Origin: Saprospiraceae bacterium
Lineage (GTDB): Bacteria > Bacteroidota > Bacteroidia > Chitinophagales > Saprospiraceae
Length of the DNA stretch: 64,000 bases
Assembly (NCBI GenBank): GCA_028285545.1
Contig: JANQPA010000097.1
Location: forward strand, 180,870 to 244,869
Direction: 5' to 3'
This document shows, piece by piece, positions 17,965 to 27,158 of the stretch; the first letter of the stretch is position 1; each line of letters opens with the position of its first letter. Below the pieces are notes generated by a model, which did not search any database, was not told the DNA's origin, and worked only from the letters and a program-made list of their open reading frames with translations. The translations under genes and the position numbers were made by a program.

Positions 17965-19668
17965 ATGAAAGCCATTTTTAAAATATTATTCTTTTTCATT
18001 GTTTGGCAAACGAATGCCCAACCTGTTCTCATAGATGAAATGGTACAGGCGGGGGACCTAATTTGCTTCCCGGTTTATGGAGATACTACTCAGTATCGAT
18101 ATTTGCCAAGTAGGGGTAGACTAGCCATTAATGAAGATAATTTACCAGAATTTTCCTTTTTGCAATATGCAGTAGAACGCCAAAGTGAAAATCTGACTGG
18201 TTCTTCTATTACGGAAGCAGATGGTGGAGGTTTAGTTCATTTTTTGGTGCTGTACGATACGCCTGATAATAAGGTAAGGCGCGCAGAGAATGCCTTAAGA
18301 CGTAAACTGAATCGACAGGATGTGGTATTAGCTGGACCAGTTAACATCACGGAAGGTACCTTTTTACTGATCTCCAGTATTTTGCAAAATGGTCAAGAGG
18401 AAAAAAAATTGTTAGGATCGGGAAGAGCACCGGTCTTTGAAAATTCCAAAGTAGCTTTTTCCTTCCTAATCCCACCCAAGGAAGCTCAATTATTGATGGA
18501 AAGTTTTACAATGGCTACCCCTGATATTAGTATCATGTTTGATCTAAAATTTGAGGGCTTAACTCATGCTTATGAGGGAGAATTGATCGTTGACTGGTCT
18601 TTAGTGGAGCAGGCCTCCTATTACAAACAAAATGTAGACGCCATCTTTTATAGTCGTGATGTAGAAGAAATTTTTGGCTCCCTAAATAGAACAGGTGCCA
18701 TTCAATTGCGAACGGTAGGTAAGGATAGTATAGCGGATGAATTGATGAACATTGCCTATGACAGATTATTAAAAATGATGTTCAATCCTGTAAAACCAGA
18801 AGAAATTCCAGAAGAAAAAACAACTGGATTTTTAGAAGATGTTTTTGGAAGAAGGGGATTATTAGGTGGCCTTTTTGGAGGAAGTGAAGTATATAAAAAA
18901 AGAACCATCAAAACGGCAGGAAAGACAGTTGTCAATATCAACACCCGCAAAAACGCAGAACGTCATCATTTTGTGACTTTTAACATTGGAGACCTTTATA
19001 AAAATCATGGCGCCAATGAAAGAGTCTTCAAAAAAGTAGCGATAGATGACCCTACATTCCAACAACGAGAAATACTCCTCAACCTCGATGGCAGCCTAAA
19101 TGATGAGTTTGAAGACATGCTGAGTAGTGTCAGCGTCACCATGAAAAAACAACATGCAAACGGGGATGAAACCCTGAGAGAAGTTTTCTTGAATAAAGAA
19201 TTACTGAAAGATTATGATGGTTACCTGAAAATGATTTATCTCAATAAAGAAGATAAAGACCGACAAGCCTGGTTAGATTATAAGTACCAGGTAAACTGGC
19301 AATTCAAAAAGGGGAGTAGTTATCAAATGCCCTGGCAGGCTTCCAACACCCCGGTTATCAATTTGTATACCCCTTATAAATATAGAAATATAAGCCTTTA
19401 TGGAGATCATGATCTTTTGAAAGACAAAGGAGTGATAGCCGTATCGGTAGAAGTGAAATACCCATTTTTTGGTGCTGAGAAAAGAGAGCGGCAAAAAGTA
19501 ATGGTTGGGAAAACAGATATCGAATACGAATTAGAAGCAGTTTTACCCCTCGGAATCGAAACGGTTGACTATAGCATTACCTGGATTTTTAAGAATAGAC
19601 CCCCTGTGAAAACTACTGGCAAAGATGAATACGGAGTGATTCTGATTGATGAAATTCCAGAACAATAA
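17965..19668 (+). CDS. Secreted YYYLP-family protein 2
   Basis: 567 residues; signal peptide ends T-N-A-Q (about residue 19). N-terminal module: QAGDLICFP, YRYLPSRGRLAI (44-55), PEFSFLQYA, GGGLVHFLVL, LAGPVNI, GSGRAPVFENSK, LLMESF, TPDISIMF. The middle has LNRTGAIQLRTVG and KMMFNP, then a Gly-rich stretch (GRRGLLGGLFGG, about residues 293-304). C-terminal module: VAIDDPTFQQREILLNLDG, YKYQVNWQF, and a final VILIDEIPEQ that resembles the YVDEIPEDA end of family protein 5. Function unknown; it sits 12 bases before the next gene. Confidence 0.85.
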   Translation: MKAIFKILFFFIVWQTNAQPVLIDEMVQAGDLICFPVYGDTTQYRYLPSRGRLAINEDNLPEFSFLQYAVERQSENLTGSSITEADGGGLVHFLVLYDTPDNKVRRAENALRRKLNRQDVVLAGPVNITEGTFLLISSILQNGQEEKKLLGSGRAPVFENSKVAFSFLIPPKEAQLLMESFTMATPDISIMFDLKFEGLTHAYEGELIVDWSLVEQASYYKQNVDAIFYSRDVEEIFGSLNRTGAIQLRTVGKDSIADELMNIAYDRLLKMMFNPVKPEEIPEEKTTGFLEDVFGRRGLLGGLFGGSEVYKKRTIKTAGKTVVNINTRKNAERHHFVTFNIGDLYKNHGANERVFKKVAIDDPTFQQREILLNLDGSLNDEFEDMLSSVSVTMKKQHANGDETLREVFLNKELLKDYDGYLKMIYLNKEDKDRQAWLDYKYQVNWQFKKGSSYQMPWQASNTPVINLYTPYKYRNISLYGDHDLLKDKGVIAVSVEVKYPFFGAEKRERQKVMVGKTDIEYELEAVLPLGIETVDYSITWIFKNRPPVKTTGKDEYGVILIDEIPEQ

Positions 19669-19679
19669 GCTAAAACCAA

Positions 19680-20375
19680 ATGAAAACAATCCTGAAAACA
19701 ATTTTGCTAATAGCTTCATTATTAGCTGTTAAAGACATTGAATCTCAATCTTTACTGGAATCTTCAAGACAAGAGATCGAACTTTCCAATCAACAAAAAG
19801 TAGTTCTCTTCTCCACAAAAGATTGTCAATCGTGCTATTATTTTTTACCGCTAAACTTTCGGTATTCTTTTAATACGGATAGCATCCCTGAGGTTTCATT
19901 TGTAAGCTGGAAAAATGATGATAATACGAAGACGATAGGCGGAATCCTTCATTTTTTGACGCTTTGGGGTTTGAGTGTCGAGCAGGAAGAGGAATTACAA
20001 TCTACTTTGATTAATGAAATTGATTCCAATGGGGTGATTCTCGGCACAGCTTTGGTGGAAGGAAATGCTCCTGATTCAAAAATACAATTACAAGGCGATG
20101 ATAAACTCACAACAATACTAGAAAATTCCTTGACCAGCCGATCTTTAGTGGCCACAACTCCTGGAGCGAAAATGGCCTTGTCATTCAAATTTGAGGAGCC
20201 ATCTATTAAACCCATATTGGAGTTATTGACCAAGCCTAAAAAGATCAAAACCGAACTACTTGTAGAATTGAAATATCAGGTGTTATCTCAACATACTGGC
20301 ATGCCTACTTACCAGAGAATCAAGATGAAATTACCTCTAGCTTCACTATTTAGTTTAATTCAGCAAAATCAGTGA
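19680..20375 (+). CDS. Short YYYLP-family protein 3 (N-terminal module only)
   Basis: 231 residues with a signal peptide and only the N-terminal half of the family: CQSCYYFLPLNFRYSF (49-64), PEVSFVSW, GGILHFLTLWGL, TPGAKMALSF. The middle and C-terminal modules are absent. A CxxC pair (Cys49, Cys52) lies immediately before the YYFLP motif. The stop overlaps the start region of the next gene, so translation is probably coupled. It could be a natural one-module version or the product of truncation; the intact signal peptide favours the former. Confidence 0.75.
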   Translation: MKTILKTILLIASLLAVKDIESQSLLESSRQEIELSNQQKVVLFSTKDCQSCYYFLPLNFRYSFNTDSIPEVSFVSWKNDDNTKTIGGILHFLTLWGLSVEQEEELQSTLINEIDSNGVILGTALVEGNAPDSKIQLQGDDKLTTILENSLTSRSLVATTPGAKMALSFKFEEPSIKPILELLTKPKKIKTELLVELKYQVLSQHTGMPTYQRIKMKLPLASLFSLIQQNQ

Positions 20376-20377
20376 TT

Positions 20378-21130
20378 ATGAGATACTTATTGTTAACCAT
20401 ATTGTCATTTGTTATGCTTTTCCCATTTGTTCTTGATGCTAATTGTATGGAAGCTAAAAAGCTGGATGATGTGTATTTAATAATTTATGCCACCAGAGCA
20501 GGTTTCTCCGGTCACGTTGGAATGGCGGTAGATAATTACAAAATTTTAGTATTTGATGAATGGGAAAATGGCAAGCTAAAAGTGCGCTATGATACCGTAA
20601 GAGATGGTTCCCTGACTTATTATGACCTGTGGGGCCCTCCTGAAGTAGCTTTTGGAACTTATAACAAGAATTTGAAAGCCCGATATTATAAACTACCCAG
20701 GTCCTCTGCCGAAGCTAGGATTACCGTCCAGACCTTCCTGCAGGATGGCCTACCTCATAGCTTTGATTATCCCTGTGATGCTTTGATCAGGATACCAACA
20801 AAACCAGGTGAGGATTATAATTTGAAAAATATTGTTGACACTATTCGTGCCCGATACGACTACTTTAATGTCAGGCAATATAATTGTACCGATTTTATCG
20901 TGACTTGCCTCAATGAACAGTTTAAAAAAGACCTAAAGGCAAAGGAGTTTATTCCTTTCTCCTGGTCTTCAACCCCAAATAAATTTTATCAGGAAGTGAT
21001 CAAAACTTTTGATACAGAAGTACTCAAAAATCCTGGTCCCAAAATCAATAAATCATTCTACCAGGAAAGAGTCCTCAATACCATTTTATCTCAAAAAAAA
21101 TCTACGACAAATGAAACAAATCAAAATTAG
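20378..21130 (+). CDS. Secreted permuted-papain / NlpC-like protein
   Basis: The ATG start gives MRYLLLTILSFVMLFPFVLDANC, a signal peptide; a GTG six bases upstream is an alternative. The order of motifs is His first (SGHVGMAVDNY, about residues 45-55) and Cys later (RQYNCTDFIVTCLNEQF, about 167-183), as in circularly permuted papain folds (YiiX/NlpC, LRAT, DUF4105-like). It may cleave peptide or amide bonds or act as an acyltransferase in the envelope; the exact family is uncertain. It overlaps its upstream and downstream neighbours. Confidence 0.65.
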   Translation: MRYLLLTILSFVMLFPFVLDANCMEAKKLDDVYLIIYATRAGFSGHVGMAVDNYKILVFDEWENGKLKVRYDTVRDGSLTYYDLWGPPEVAFGTYNKNLKARYYKLPRSSAEARITVQTFLQDGLPHSFDYPCDALIRIPTKPGEDYNLKNIVDTIRARYDYFNVRQYNCTDFIVTCLNEQFKKDLKAKEFIPFSWSSTPNKFYQEVIKTFDTEVLKNPGPKINKSFYQERVLNTILSQKKSTTNETNQN

Positions 21131-23099
21131 CGTAATACTACTTTTGGTAGCTATGAGCTTTCCGTTTATGGATTTGAATGCACAAATCCTGGACTCGGAA
21201 AACAAAGTTGGTATTACCCTTTCAGATGGAACTCAAGTTGTTTGTTATGGGCGTGCCAATACGGCTTCTTCCTATAATTATAATAAGTTTTCCAATGAAT
21301 ATTACTACCTGCCAACCAATTTGCGCTTGTCTGCAAAATCAGATGGAACTCCTGAATTTATTTTCATGAAATATACCACTGAACAGACAGAAGCTGCCGG
21401 CGGTGTACAAGGTGCTTTAATGCATTTCTTAATGGAATGGGGATTAACACCAAGACAGGAAAAGGAAGTTCAACAAAAGATTATGGCCAAATTAAGCGGC
21501 CTGAAAAAAGTTAACCCTAAATATTCTCAGGTGAAATCACCGAGGGTATTAGGTCCTGTTAATTTAAAAGCTACCGTGGAAGGGGAAACTTTCCGCATCA
21601 TTTCCGGAACCCTAACCAATGAAAAATTTACTCCCAATCTGGTGTCCAGTGGAAAAGCTGCCTTATTACCAGGTTCAAAAATGGCCGTAGCTGCTTTGAT
21701 GGATAAAAATGGAGCGCAGCTTTTATCAGCAACCTTTGATAAAGCCAGGTCCATAACGGATGTTTCATTGAATCTTAGATTCCAATTTGATGTATTGACT
21801 CCAGCTGTAGATGGGAAAATCACCGTCAATTGGACAGAAATTAGCAAAGAATTCCAAAAATATACTCGTGATTATGAGCATGGTGATGAAGATGATGGGA
21901 CCATGCCAGCAAGTAATAGCTTAAAAGATGATATCATTACGGATACAGAAATGGATTCTATCAGTTCTTTCTTATTAAAAAGTAAATTGGTAGATATCAA
22001 ATTAGACCAACTTCAACCAAATAGTCCTATTGCTCAGGAGGTAACCGAAGCCTTTATGGAATACTTCATTGCTTCTGTAGCAGAAAGACAATTTCAGTCT
22101 CCACCTGAAGGAGAGCCTTTGGAGTCTATCAAACCTGGTGAGCCTTACCAGCCAGACAAAAATCTATACCAGTACCATTTCAGCTCTACTCGAATCGCTC
22201 AGAAGACTGCGATCGGTATGGAAACTTATAACCTTAAATTGAGAATTCCTGTAGTTCAGGAAGTAACGCTTACTGAAAACTTAGCTTCCTGGTATGATCA
22301 GGTGAAGCATAATAGAAAATGTGTTTCTTCTGTAAACTTAAACGATCCATTCTTCCAACATCGCCAGATCCAAATGATTTTGGATGCGGAAGCGGAAGCT
22401 ATGATGGGTGATGAAGTGAATGCGGTAACAATAGACGTACGTAAGCGAAGATCTAAAGGTCATGATTTTCAGGATGCCATCATCATTGATAAAAATTCAG
22501 TAGCGAATGGCGTTTTGGCTTCCTTGACTTATGCAAGAGGGGAAGACCGCAATCCCGATGCCTATGAATATCGCACTCAGTGGAGTTTAAGAGGTGGTAA
22601 TATTTTTCCTCCCAATCCTACCTGGGAAAAAGGAAATTGGATGGGCATCAATTTAACGGCTCCGGTGGCCCCCAGAACAGTGATGTTTGAAGGTGATCTG
22701 GCCGAAATGGCGGATAGGGGCTATGTAAGGGGTACTCTCCAACTGCGTTACCAAAAATTTGGGAAGGAACATGAAACAAATATTCCGCTTACCGTATCTC
22801 AAGGTCAACCTTTGAATGAGAAGGTTATCTATACAGACAAAGATACCCGCGGATATGTTTACCGCCTGATCTTAACCCATAAGCGAAACGGCAAATTGGT
22901 ACTGCCCTGGCAATCTAAGATCAATGATGATTACGTCTATGCAGTCATTCCCACAGAATTGGATGATAAATTATCCGACATATTTAAAGAAGCCCTTGAT
23001 TTAGGAAAAGAGATCCTATCACCTAAAGAAGGGGAAGTAAAAGATACCGATGCCATTTTAGATCAGTTTAAAGAGATTTTTGACATTATCAGAAATTAA
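21111..23099 (+). CDS. Secreted YYYLP-family protein 4
   Basis: The start was placed at the ATG at 21111, giving a signal peptide ending L-N-A-Q (residue 25) and a 662-residue protein that overlaps the preceding gene by 20 bases. N-terminal module: EYYYLPTNLRLSA (63-75), PEFIFMKY, GGVQGALMHFLMEWGL, VLGPVNL, SSGKAALLPGSKMAVAAL. A long acidic middle is followed by the C-terminal module SVNLNDPFFQHRQIQMILD, YEYRTQWSLRGG and GINLTAPVAPR. GLTPRQE resembles GLSVEQE in protein 3, so these two may form a subgroup. No catalytic motif seen. Confidence 0.85.
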   Translation: MKQIKISVILLLVAMSFPFMDLNAQILDSENKVGITLSDGTQVVCYGRANTASSYNYNKFSNEYYYLPTNLRLSAKSDGTPEFIFMKYTTEQTEAAGGVQGALMHFLMEWGLTPRQEKEVQQKIMAKLSGLKKVNPKYSQVKSPRVLGPVNLKATVEGETFRIISGTLTNEKFTPNLVSSGKAALLPGSKMAVAALMDKNGAQLLSATFDKARSITDVSLNLRFQFDVLTPAVDGKITVNWTEISKEFQKYTRDYEHGDEDDGTMPASNSLKDDIITDTEMDSISSFLLKSKLVDIKLDQLQPNSPIAQEVTEAFMEYFIASVAERQFQSPPEGEPLESIKPGEPYQPDKNLYQYHFSSTRIAQKTAIGMETYNLKLRIPVVQEVTLTENLASWYDQVKHNRKCVSSVNLNDPFFQHRQIQMILDAEAEAMMGDEVNAVTIDVRKRRSKGHDFQDAIIIDKNSVANGVLASLTYARGEDRNPDAYEYRTQWSLRGGNIFPPNPTWEKGNWMGINLTAPVAPRTVMFEGDLAEMADRGYVRGTLQLRYQKFGKEHETNIPLTVSQGQPLNEKVIYTDKDTRGYVYRLILTHKRNGKLVLPWQSKINDDYVYAVIPTELDDKLSDIFKEALDLGKEILSPKEGEVKDTDAILDQFKEIFDIIRN

Positions 23100-23108
23100 A
23101 GAATAATT

Positions 23109-23312
23109 AGATCTATCAATTTGACCGACGCTATTGTACGTTAATCAGCTTTAATAATTAGGATAAGTTTTATTACACATCCACTAAAGCAGTGTAAGTC
23201 AGTAACAGTCAGTGTGCGATAGCCCCTGTCTGCCGGAGGTATGAAGTGTCAAAAAAATGCAGAGAATAGGTAATAATCAATGCATGACTTTTGAAGTCAA
23301 ATTGATAGATCT
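23109..23312. mobile_element. 204-bp MITE-like element with perfect 17-bp terminal inverted repeats
   Basis: AGATCTATCAATTTGAC (23109-23125) and its exact reverse complement (23296-23312) bracket a non-coding interior in the only large gap of the cluster. The interior right half (23233-23297) is related to a sequence at 58678-58742. No target-site duplication is obvious. An intra-operon RNA structure is the alternative. Confidence 0.45.
23233..23297. repeat. Dispersed repeat, copy A
   Basis: Shares CCGGAGG[TC]ATGAAGTGTCAAAA, then AATGCATG, then ACTTTTGAA-like blocks in the same order with copy B at 58678-58742. Similarity ends exactly at the right inverted repeat of the MITE-like element. 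Confidence 0.65.
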
Positions 23313-23342
23313 TTTCAAAATTTTTGATCTAAAAAACCAATA

Positions 23343-25124
23343 ATGAAAACAAAAATATTAAGCATATGCTTAGTCTGCTTTGGATTTGTAATTAACTTAT
23401 CTGCGCAGCCCATTTTTATCGATCAACCCATTCAGGCCGGAGATTTGATCGTATTTCCTCATGTAACAGATACGACTAAATTTTATTACCTGCCTAACAA
23501 AATAGCCATGGGAACCACCCTTAGTGGTTTACCACAATTTTCATTTCTGAGATACATTCAGAATGTAAAAACCACGCCAGGAGGAGATCAAAGAACAGAA
23601 GGTGATGGCGGGGGAATCGTCCATGCTTTGGTTGAATTAAAAATTACGGACAGCCAGTTATCAAGAGCTCAAAATGCCATTCGAAATAAACTGCAAAGAG
23701 AAAATGCCGTGATTGTAGGCCCCATTATTTTTACTGGTGGTACCTTTTCCTTGGTTTCTTCTTTTGCAGAAGCAGGTTCTGAGTTTACAGATCAGGTAAT
23801 AGGAGTGGGGCAGGCCCCCGTATTTGTGGGAAACAAGGCTGCTGTGTCTATTAAACTAACCAAATTGGGCTCTAAAGTACTATGGGAATCCTGTCAGACA
23901 CCTACCCCTGATTTGAGTTTTTCCTTTGTCATGGATTTTAAAGGGTATCGCTCTCCGATGCAAGCTAAAATTGAGGTGAACTGGGATAAAGTTTATACTC
24001 ATGAAGAGTTTAGCGGCGGAGTGAGTGTCAATACAGGTTATGTAGGACTTGGAGTAGATATAGAGGCAGCCTTTGATGAACTCCGAGAAACAGGAGCGAT
24101 TAAAGTAACCAACATTGGAGCAGATGAAAAAATGGAAGCCCTCATTGATGTAGCCTACAAGAAAATTGTAGATATGATGTTTGCCCCCTTTTCCATGCCT
24201 GATGTGGCTAATGAAAGCACAGCCCAGCAAATCATGGATGGTTTTAATGAATTCGCAAAAAGCAGCAGGCAGAATGCCTCCCTTGTATCTCTGAATTTTG
24301 CTTATGAAATGAAAGAGCAGAAAAAATCTGGGAGGTATACCATCGATTTAAGTAAAGCCGCTGAAGAAAGCATCAGTTTCCGTTTTGATGAAAATCTAGG
24401 TAGTGACATTGCCGAATGTACAGAATGTTTTAAGCAAGTCAATCTGGATGATCCGTTTTATAAGCAAAGAGAAATTTTAGTATCCATTGATGGCTTGAAT
24501 ACCGAGCAGTTTAGCAAATACATCAACTTCGTCACGGTTAGCATGAAAAAAGAGCATGGCAATGGCGAAATGACTTATGATGAAGTACGAATTGCCCAAA
24601 AGGAATTTAATGAAGCAGCCGGTAATCCATTTCGATTATTATATGGCTGGAAGGATAATGCCGATAATGACCGTAATAAATGGTTGAACTACGAATCGGA
24701 AACCACCTGGAGTTTCTTTGGTGGCCACACGGTCAATATACCCTGGAAAGAATCAGATCAGCTCGGTATGAACCTGGCTCCTCCCTTTCATCCTGTGGGC
24801 GTAAGTGTAGAGGCTGATCCAGATATGATGAAGGAAGCCAAGATTAGATTGGCTACTGTGAAATTCTATTATGATTACGGGGCCGGTGAAAAAGTAGAAC
24901 AAGTTACCATCAAGACCACCGATGATATGCCTGCCAAGCTAGCCGAATTTATGCTCAAGCAGGGCGAGTATGATTTTGAATACGAAATCAACTGGCGCTT
25001 ATTTGGAAATAAAAGACTGACTTCTGGCCGGAAAAAAACCTCCGATACCCTGATTTATGTAGACGAAATTCCTGAGGATGCTTATGACCCAAGCCAAAAG
25101 CCTGAGGAAGATAAAGGTAATTAA
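23343..25124 (+). CDS. Secreted YYYLP-family protein 5
   Basis: 593 residues; signal peptide ends L-S-A-Q (residue 22). N-terminal module: QAGDLIVFP, FYYLPNKIAMG (47-57), PQFSFLRYI, GDGGGIVHALVELKI, IVGPIIF, GVGQAPVFVGNK, LWESCQTPTPDLSFSF. Middle: FDELRETGAIKVTNIGADEKME and DMMFAPF. C-terminal module: CTECFKQVNLDDPFYKQRE, WLNYESETTWSFFGG, LAPPFHPV, and YVDEIPEDA near the end. The CxxC directly before the VNLDDP block is shared with protein 6. It is clearly the closest relative of protein 6, which follows it. Confidence 0.86.
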   Translation: MKTKILSICLVCFGFVINLSAQPIFIDQPIQAGDLIVFPHVTDTTKFYYLPNKIAMGTTLSGLPQFSFLRYIQNVKTTPGGDQRTEGDGGGIVHALVELKITDSQLSRAQNAIRNKLQRENAVIVGPIIFTGGTFSLVSSFAEAGSEFTDQVIGVGQAPVFVGNKAAVSIKLTKLGSKVLWESCQTPTPDLSFSFVMDFKGYRSPMQAKIEVNWDKVYTHEEFSGGVSVNTGYVGLGVDIEAAFDELRETGAIKVTNIGADEKMEALIDVAYKKIVDMMFAPFSMPDVANESTAQQIMDGFNEFAKSSRQNASLVSLNFAYEMKEQKKSGRYTIDLSKAAEESISFRFDENLGSDIAECTECFKQVNLDDPFYKQREILVSIDGLNTEQFSKYINFVTVSMKKEHGNGEMTYDEVRIAQKEFNEAAGNPFRLLYGWKDNADNDRNKWLNYESETTWSFFGGHTVNIPWKESDQLGMNLAPPFHPVGVSVEADPDMMKEAKIRLATVKFYYDYGAGEKVEQVTIKTTDDMPAKLAEFMLKQGEYDFEYEINWRLFGNKRLTSGRKKTSDTLIYVDEIPEDAYDPSQKPEEDKGN

Positions 25125-25170
25125 AGCGAATCCCATTTGCTATTGAAAAACTAATGAAAACAATTAAATT

Positions 25171-27141
25171 ATGAAATTCCGTTTGCTTTATTTTCCAATG
25201 CTTGTTTTTCTGATTTGCATGCAACATGTGCTATCAGGACAACAAATCTTATTGGATAAACCCGTTCGAGCGGGTGAATTAATCTTATTTCCCGAAGTAA
25301 CTAATGAAAATGTTTATTACTACTTGCCAGACAAACCAAGACTGGCCTTTCATCCTGATGGAACACCACAGTTTTCTTTTATCAGATATGTAAAAAACGA
25401 ATTAACAGATGCTTCCAGCAATAATGCCATTACTGAAAGCTCAAAAGGAGGTGGGATCATTCATGCCCTGGTTGAATTATCAGTTACAGATGAACAAATA
25501 AGAGCAGCCGAAAGAGCTCTTCGCCGTATTGACGGGGATGGTCAAATTCGAGGTCCTGTAATATTTAAATCTGGAAGCGTTGCATTGATCTCAGCTGTAG
25601 CCAAACCTAATGGGGAGATGGCCGAGCAGGTCGTTGGATTAGGAAGTGCGCCCATTTTAGAAAATCAACGTTCAGCAGTTGCCGTACAATTAAATCAGAT
25701 GGGCTCCAAAATTCTTTGGGAGTCCTTTAATACACCAACCCCTGATTTTACTTTCAATTTTGAAATGGAAGTGGAAGGGTATCTTTCTCCCAAAAGAGTA
25801 TTAATTGAAGCTGATTTTGACCGGATCTATAAACATCGATCTTTTGAAGCAGGAGCTGCTGCCCAAATGGGACCTGCCCTGCTAGCGGCTGAGATAAAAT
25901 CTTCTTTTGATGAATTGACAGATCAGGGAGCCATTAAAGTTACTCAAATTGGTTCTGATGAAGAACTGGACAAGTTGAAAGAAACAGCCTATAATCAGTT
26001 GATTAACCTGATGTTTGACAAAGTAGGTGGTACAGGAGTGCCACAGCTTAGTGAATTAGCCGGTGGTGGCCGAAAAAGTATGTTGGACAGAGCTACCGAA
26101 AATCTTCAAAAAGCAAGAGCGGAAACTAGCCGTGAAAATGCTAGAATCGATAACCTAAGAGCTCAATATGCGCGCCAGGAAGCCAATGTCAGAAATGGTG
26201 CCCAACAAAGAGCAGACGCTCGTTTTGCCAGCCAGGGCAGACAAAGACCCAATGTGCCCGCTGAACAAAGAAGAGCAGCACAAGCAGAGAACGCTGGTAA
26301 TAATAGTGCAGGAGGAAGCATCAGTCCAGAAGAAATTCCAGAACGTCAGCCCATGCCAAATTTATCTGTAGCGGTTTCTTACCAAATGAAAGAGGTAAGA
26401 AGATCTGGTAAGTACACTATTGATCTCAATAAATATACAGAGACCACTCGCTCAATGCCCTTTGCCTATAACCCGGGCAATGTAAAAGCCGGTTGCGCAC
26501 CCTGTTTTTTGGAAGTGAATTTGGATGACCCATTGATGAAACAAAGAGAAATCAATGCCACCCTTGGGGGGATTAATGCAGAAGATTTTGAATACATCAA
26601 TTTTGTAAATGTTATCATTCAAAAAGAACATCAGAATGGCCAGCAAACCGTTGATGAGGTGAAAATCGATCAATCTCAATTTGATGAGAAAGGCAACTTC
26701 TTCAAAATGCTTTATGGATGGAAGGGCGATGATAATAGATCAGAGTGGTTGAATTACAACTTCCGTACTTTCTGGAGTTTTGAAGGCGGACACTCCATTC
26801 AAACGGACTGGGAAGCTACTGATTTCGGTAGTATTGCCTTGACCCCTCCAGTTGTGAGGAAACCAGTTTACATCGAGGTGGACGAAGATTTTATTTATGA
26901 TGAGGGGGTACGAGGAGTAGAGTTGAAGTTCTACAGCCAGGTGAATGGTAAAACCACCCTCCAAACTGTCAATCTAAAAACCCAGAAGAATGAACTCTCC
27001 AAAACAGTAGAGATTCTCTTACCTCGTGATGTTGAAGACTACGAATATGAATTGACCTATTTCATTAAAGGAAAAGATCCAAAAAAGACGGAACGAAAGG
27101 CCTCCAATTATGGACGCATTGATGTGGATCGATTTCTATAA
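25171..27141 (+). CDS. Secreted YYYLP-family protein 6 with Arg/Ala/Gln-rich insert
   Basis: 656 residues; signal peptide ends L-S-G-Q (about residue 24). N-terminal module: RAGELILFP, YYYLPDKPRLAF (49-60), PQFSFIRYV, GGGIIHALVELSV, LGSAPILENQR, LWESFNTPTPDFTFNFEME. The middle FDELTDQGAIKVTQIGSDEELD is followed by an Arg/Ala/Gln/Asn-rich segment (about residues 300-390) that could be a coiled coil or extended linker and is missing in its neighbours. C-terminal module: CAPCFLEVNLDDPLMKQRE, WLNYNFRTFWSFEGG, ALTPPVVRKP. Function unknown. Confidence 0.86.
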   Translation: MKFRLLYFPMLVFLICMQHVLSGQQILLDKPVRAGELILFPEVTNENVYYYLPDKPRLAFHPDGTPQFSFIRYVKNELTDASSNNAITESSKGGGIIHALVELSVTDEQIRAAERALRRIDGDGQIRGPVIFKSGSVALISAVAKPNGEMAEQVVGLGSAPILENQRSAVAVQLNQMGSKILWESFNTPTPDFTFNFEMEVEGYLSPKRVLIEADFDRIYKHRSFEAGAAAQMGPALLAAEIKSSFDELTDQGAIKVTQIGSDEELDKLKETAYNQLINLMFDKVGGTGVPQLSELAGGGRKSMLDRATENLQKARAETSRENARIDNLRAQYARQEANVRNGAQQRADARFASQGRQRPNVPAEQRRAAQAENAGNNSAGGSISPEEIPERQPMPNLSVAVSYQMKEVRRSGKYTIDLNKYTETTRSMPFAYNPGNVKAGCAPCFLEVNLDDPLMKQREINATLGGINAEDFEYINFVNVIIQKEHQNGQQTVDEVKIDQSQFDEKGNFFKMLYGWKGDDNRSEWLNYNFRTFWSFEGGHSIQTDWEATDFGSIALTPPVVRKPVYIEVDEDFIYDEGVRGVELKFYSQVNGKTTLQTVNLKTQKNELSKTVEILLPRDVEDYEYELTYFIKGKDPKKTERKASNYGRIDVDRFL

Positions 27142-27158
27142 TTGACTAATAATTTATT

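Noticed and set aside
20372..20377. GTG as the start of the permuted-papain gene
   Set aside because: The ATG six bases later gives the same signal peptide and better fits the stop-start junction with the preceding gene; the GTG remains possible.
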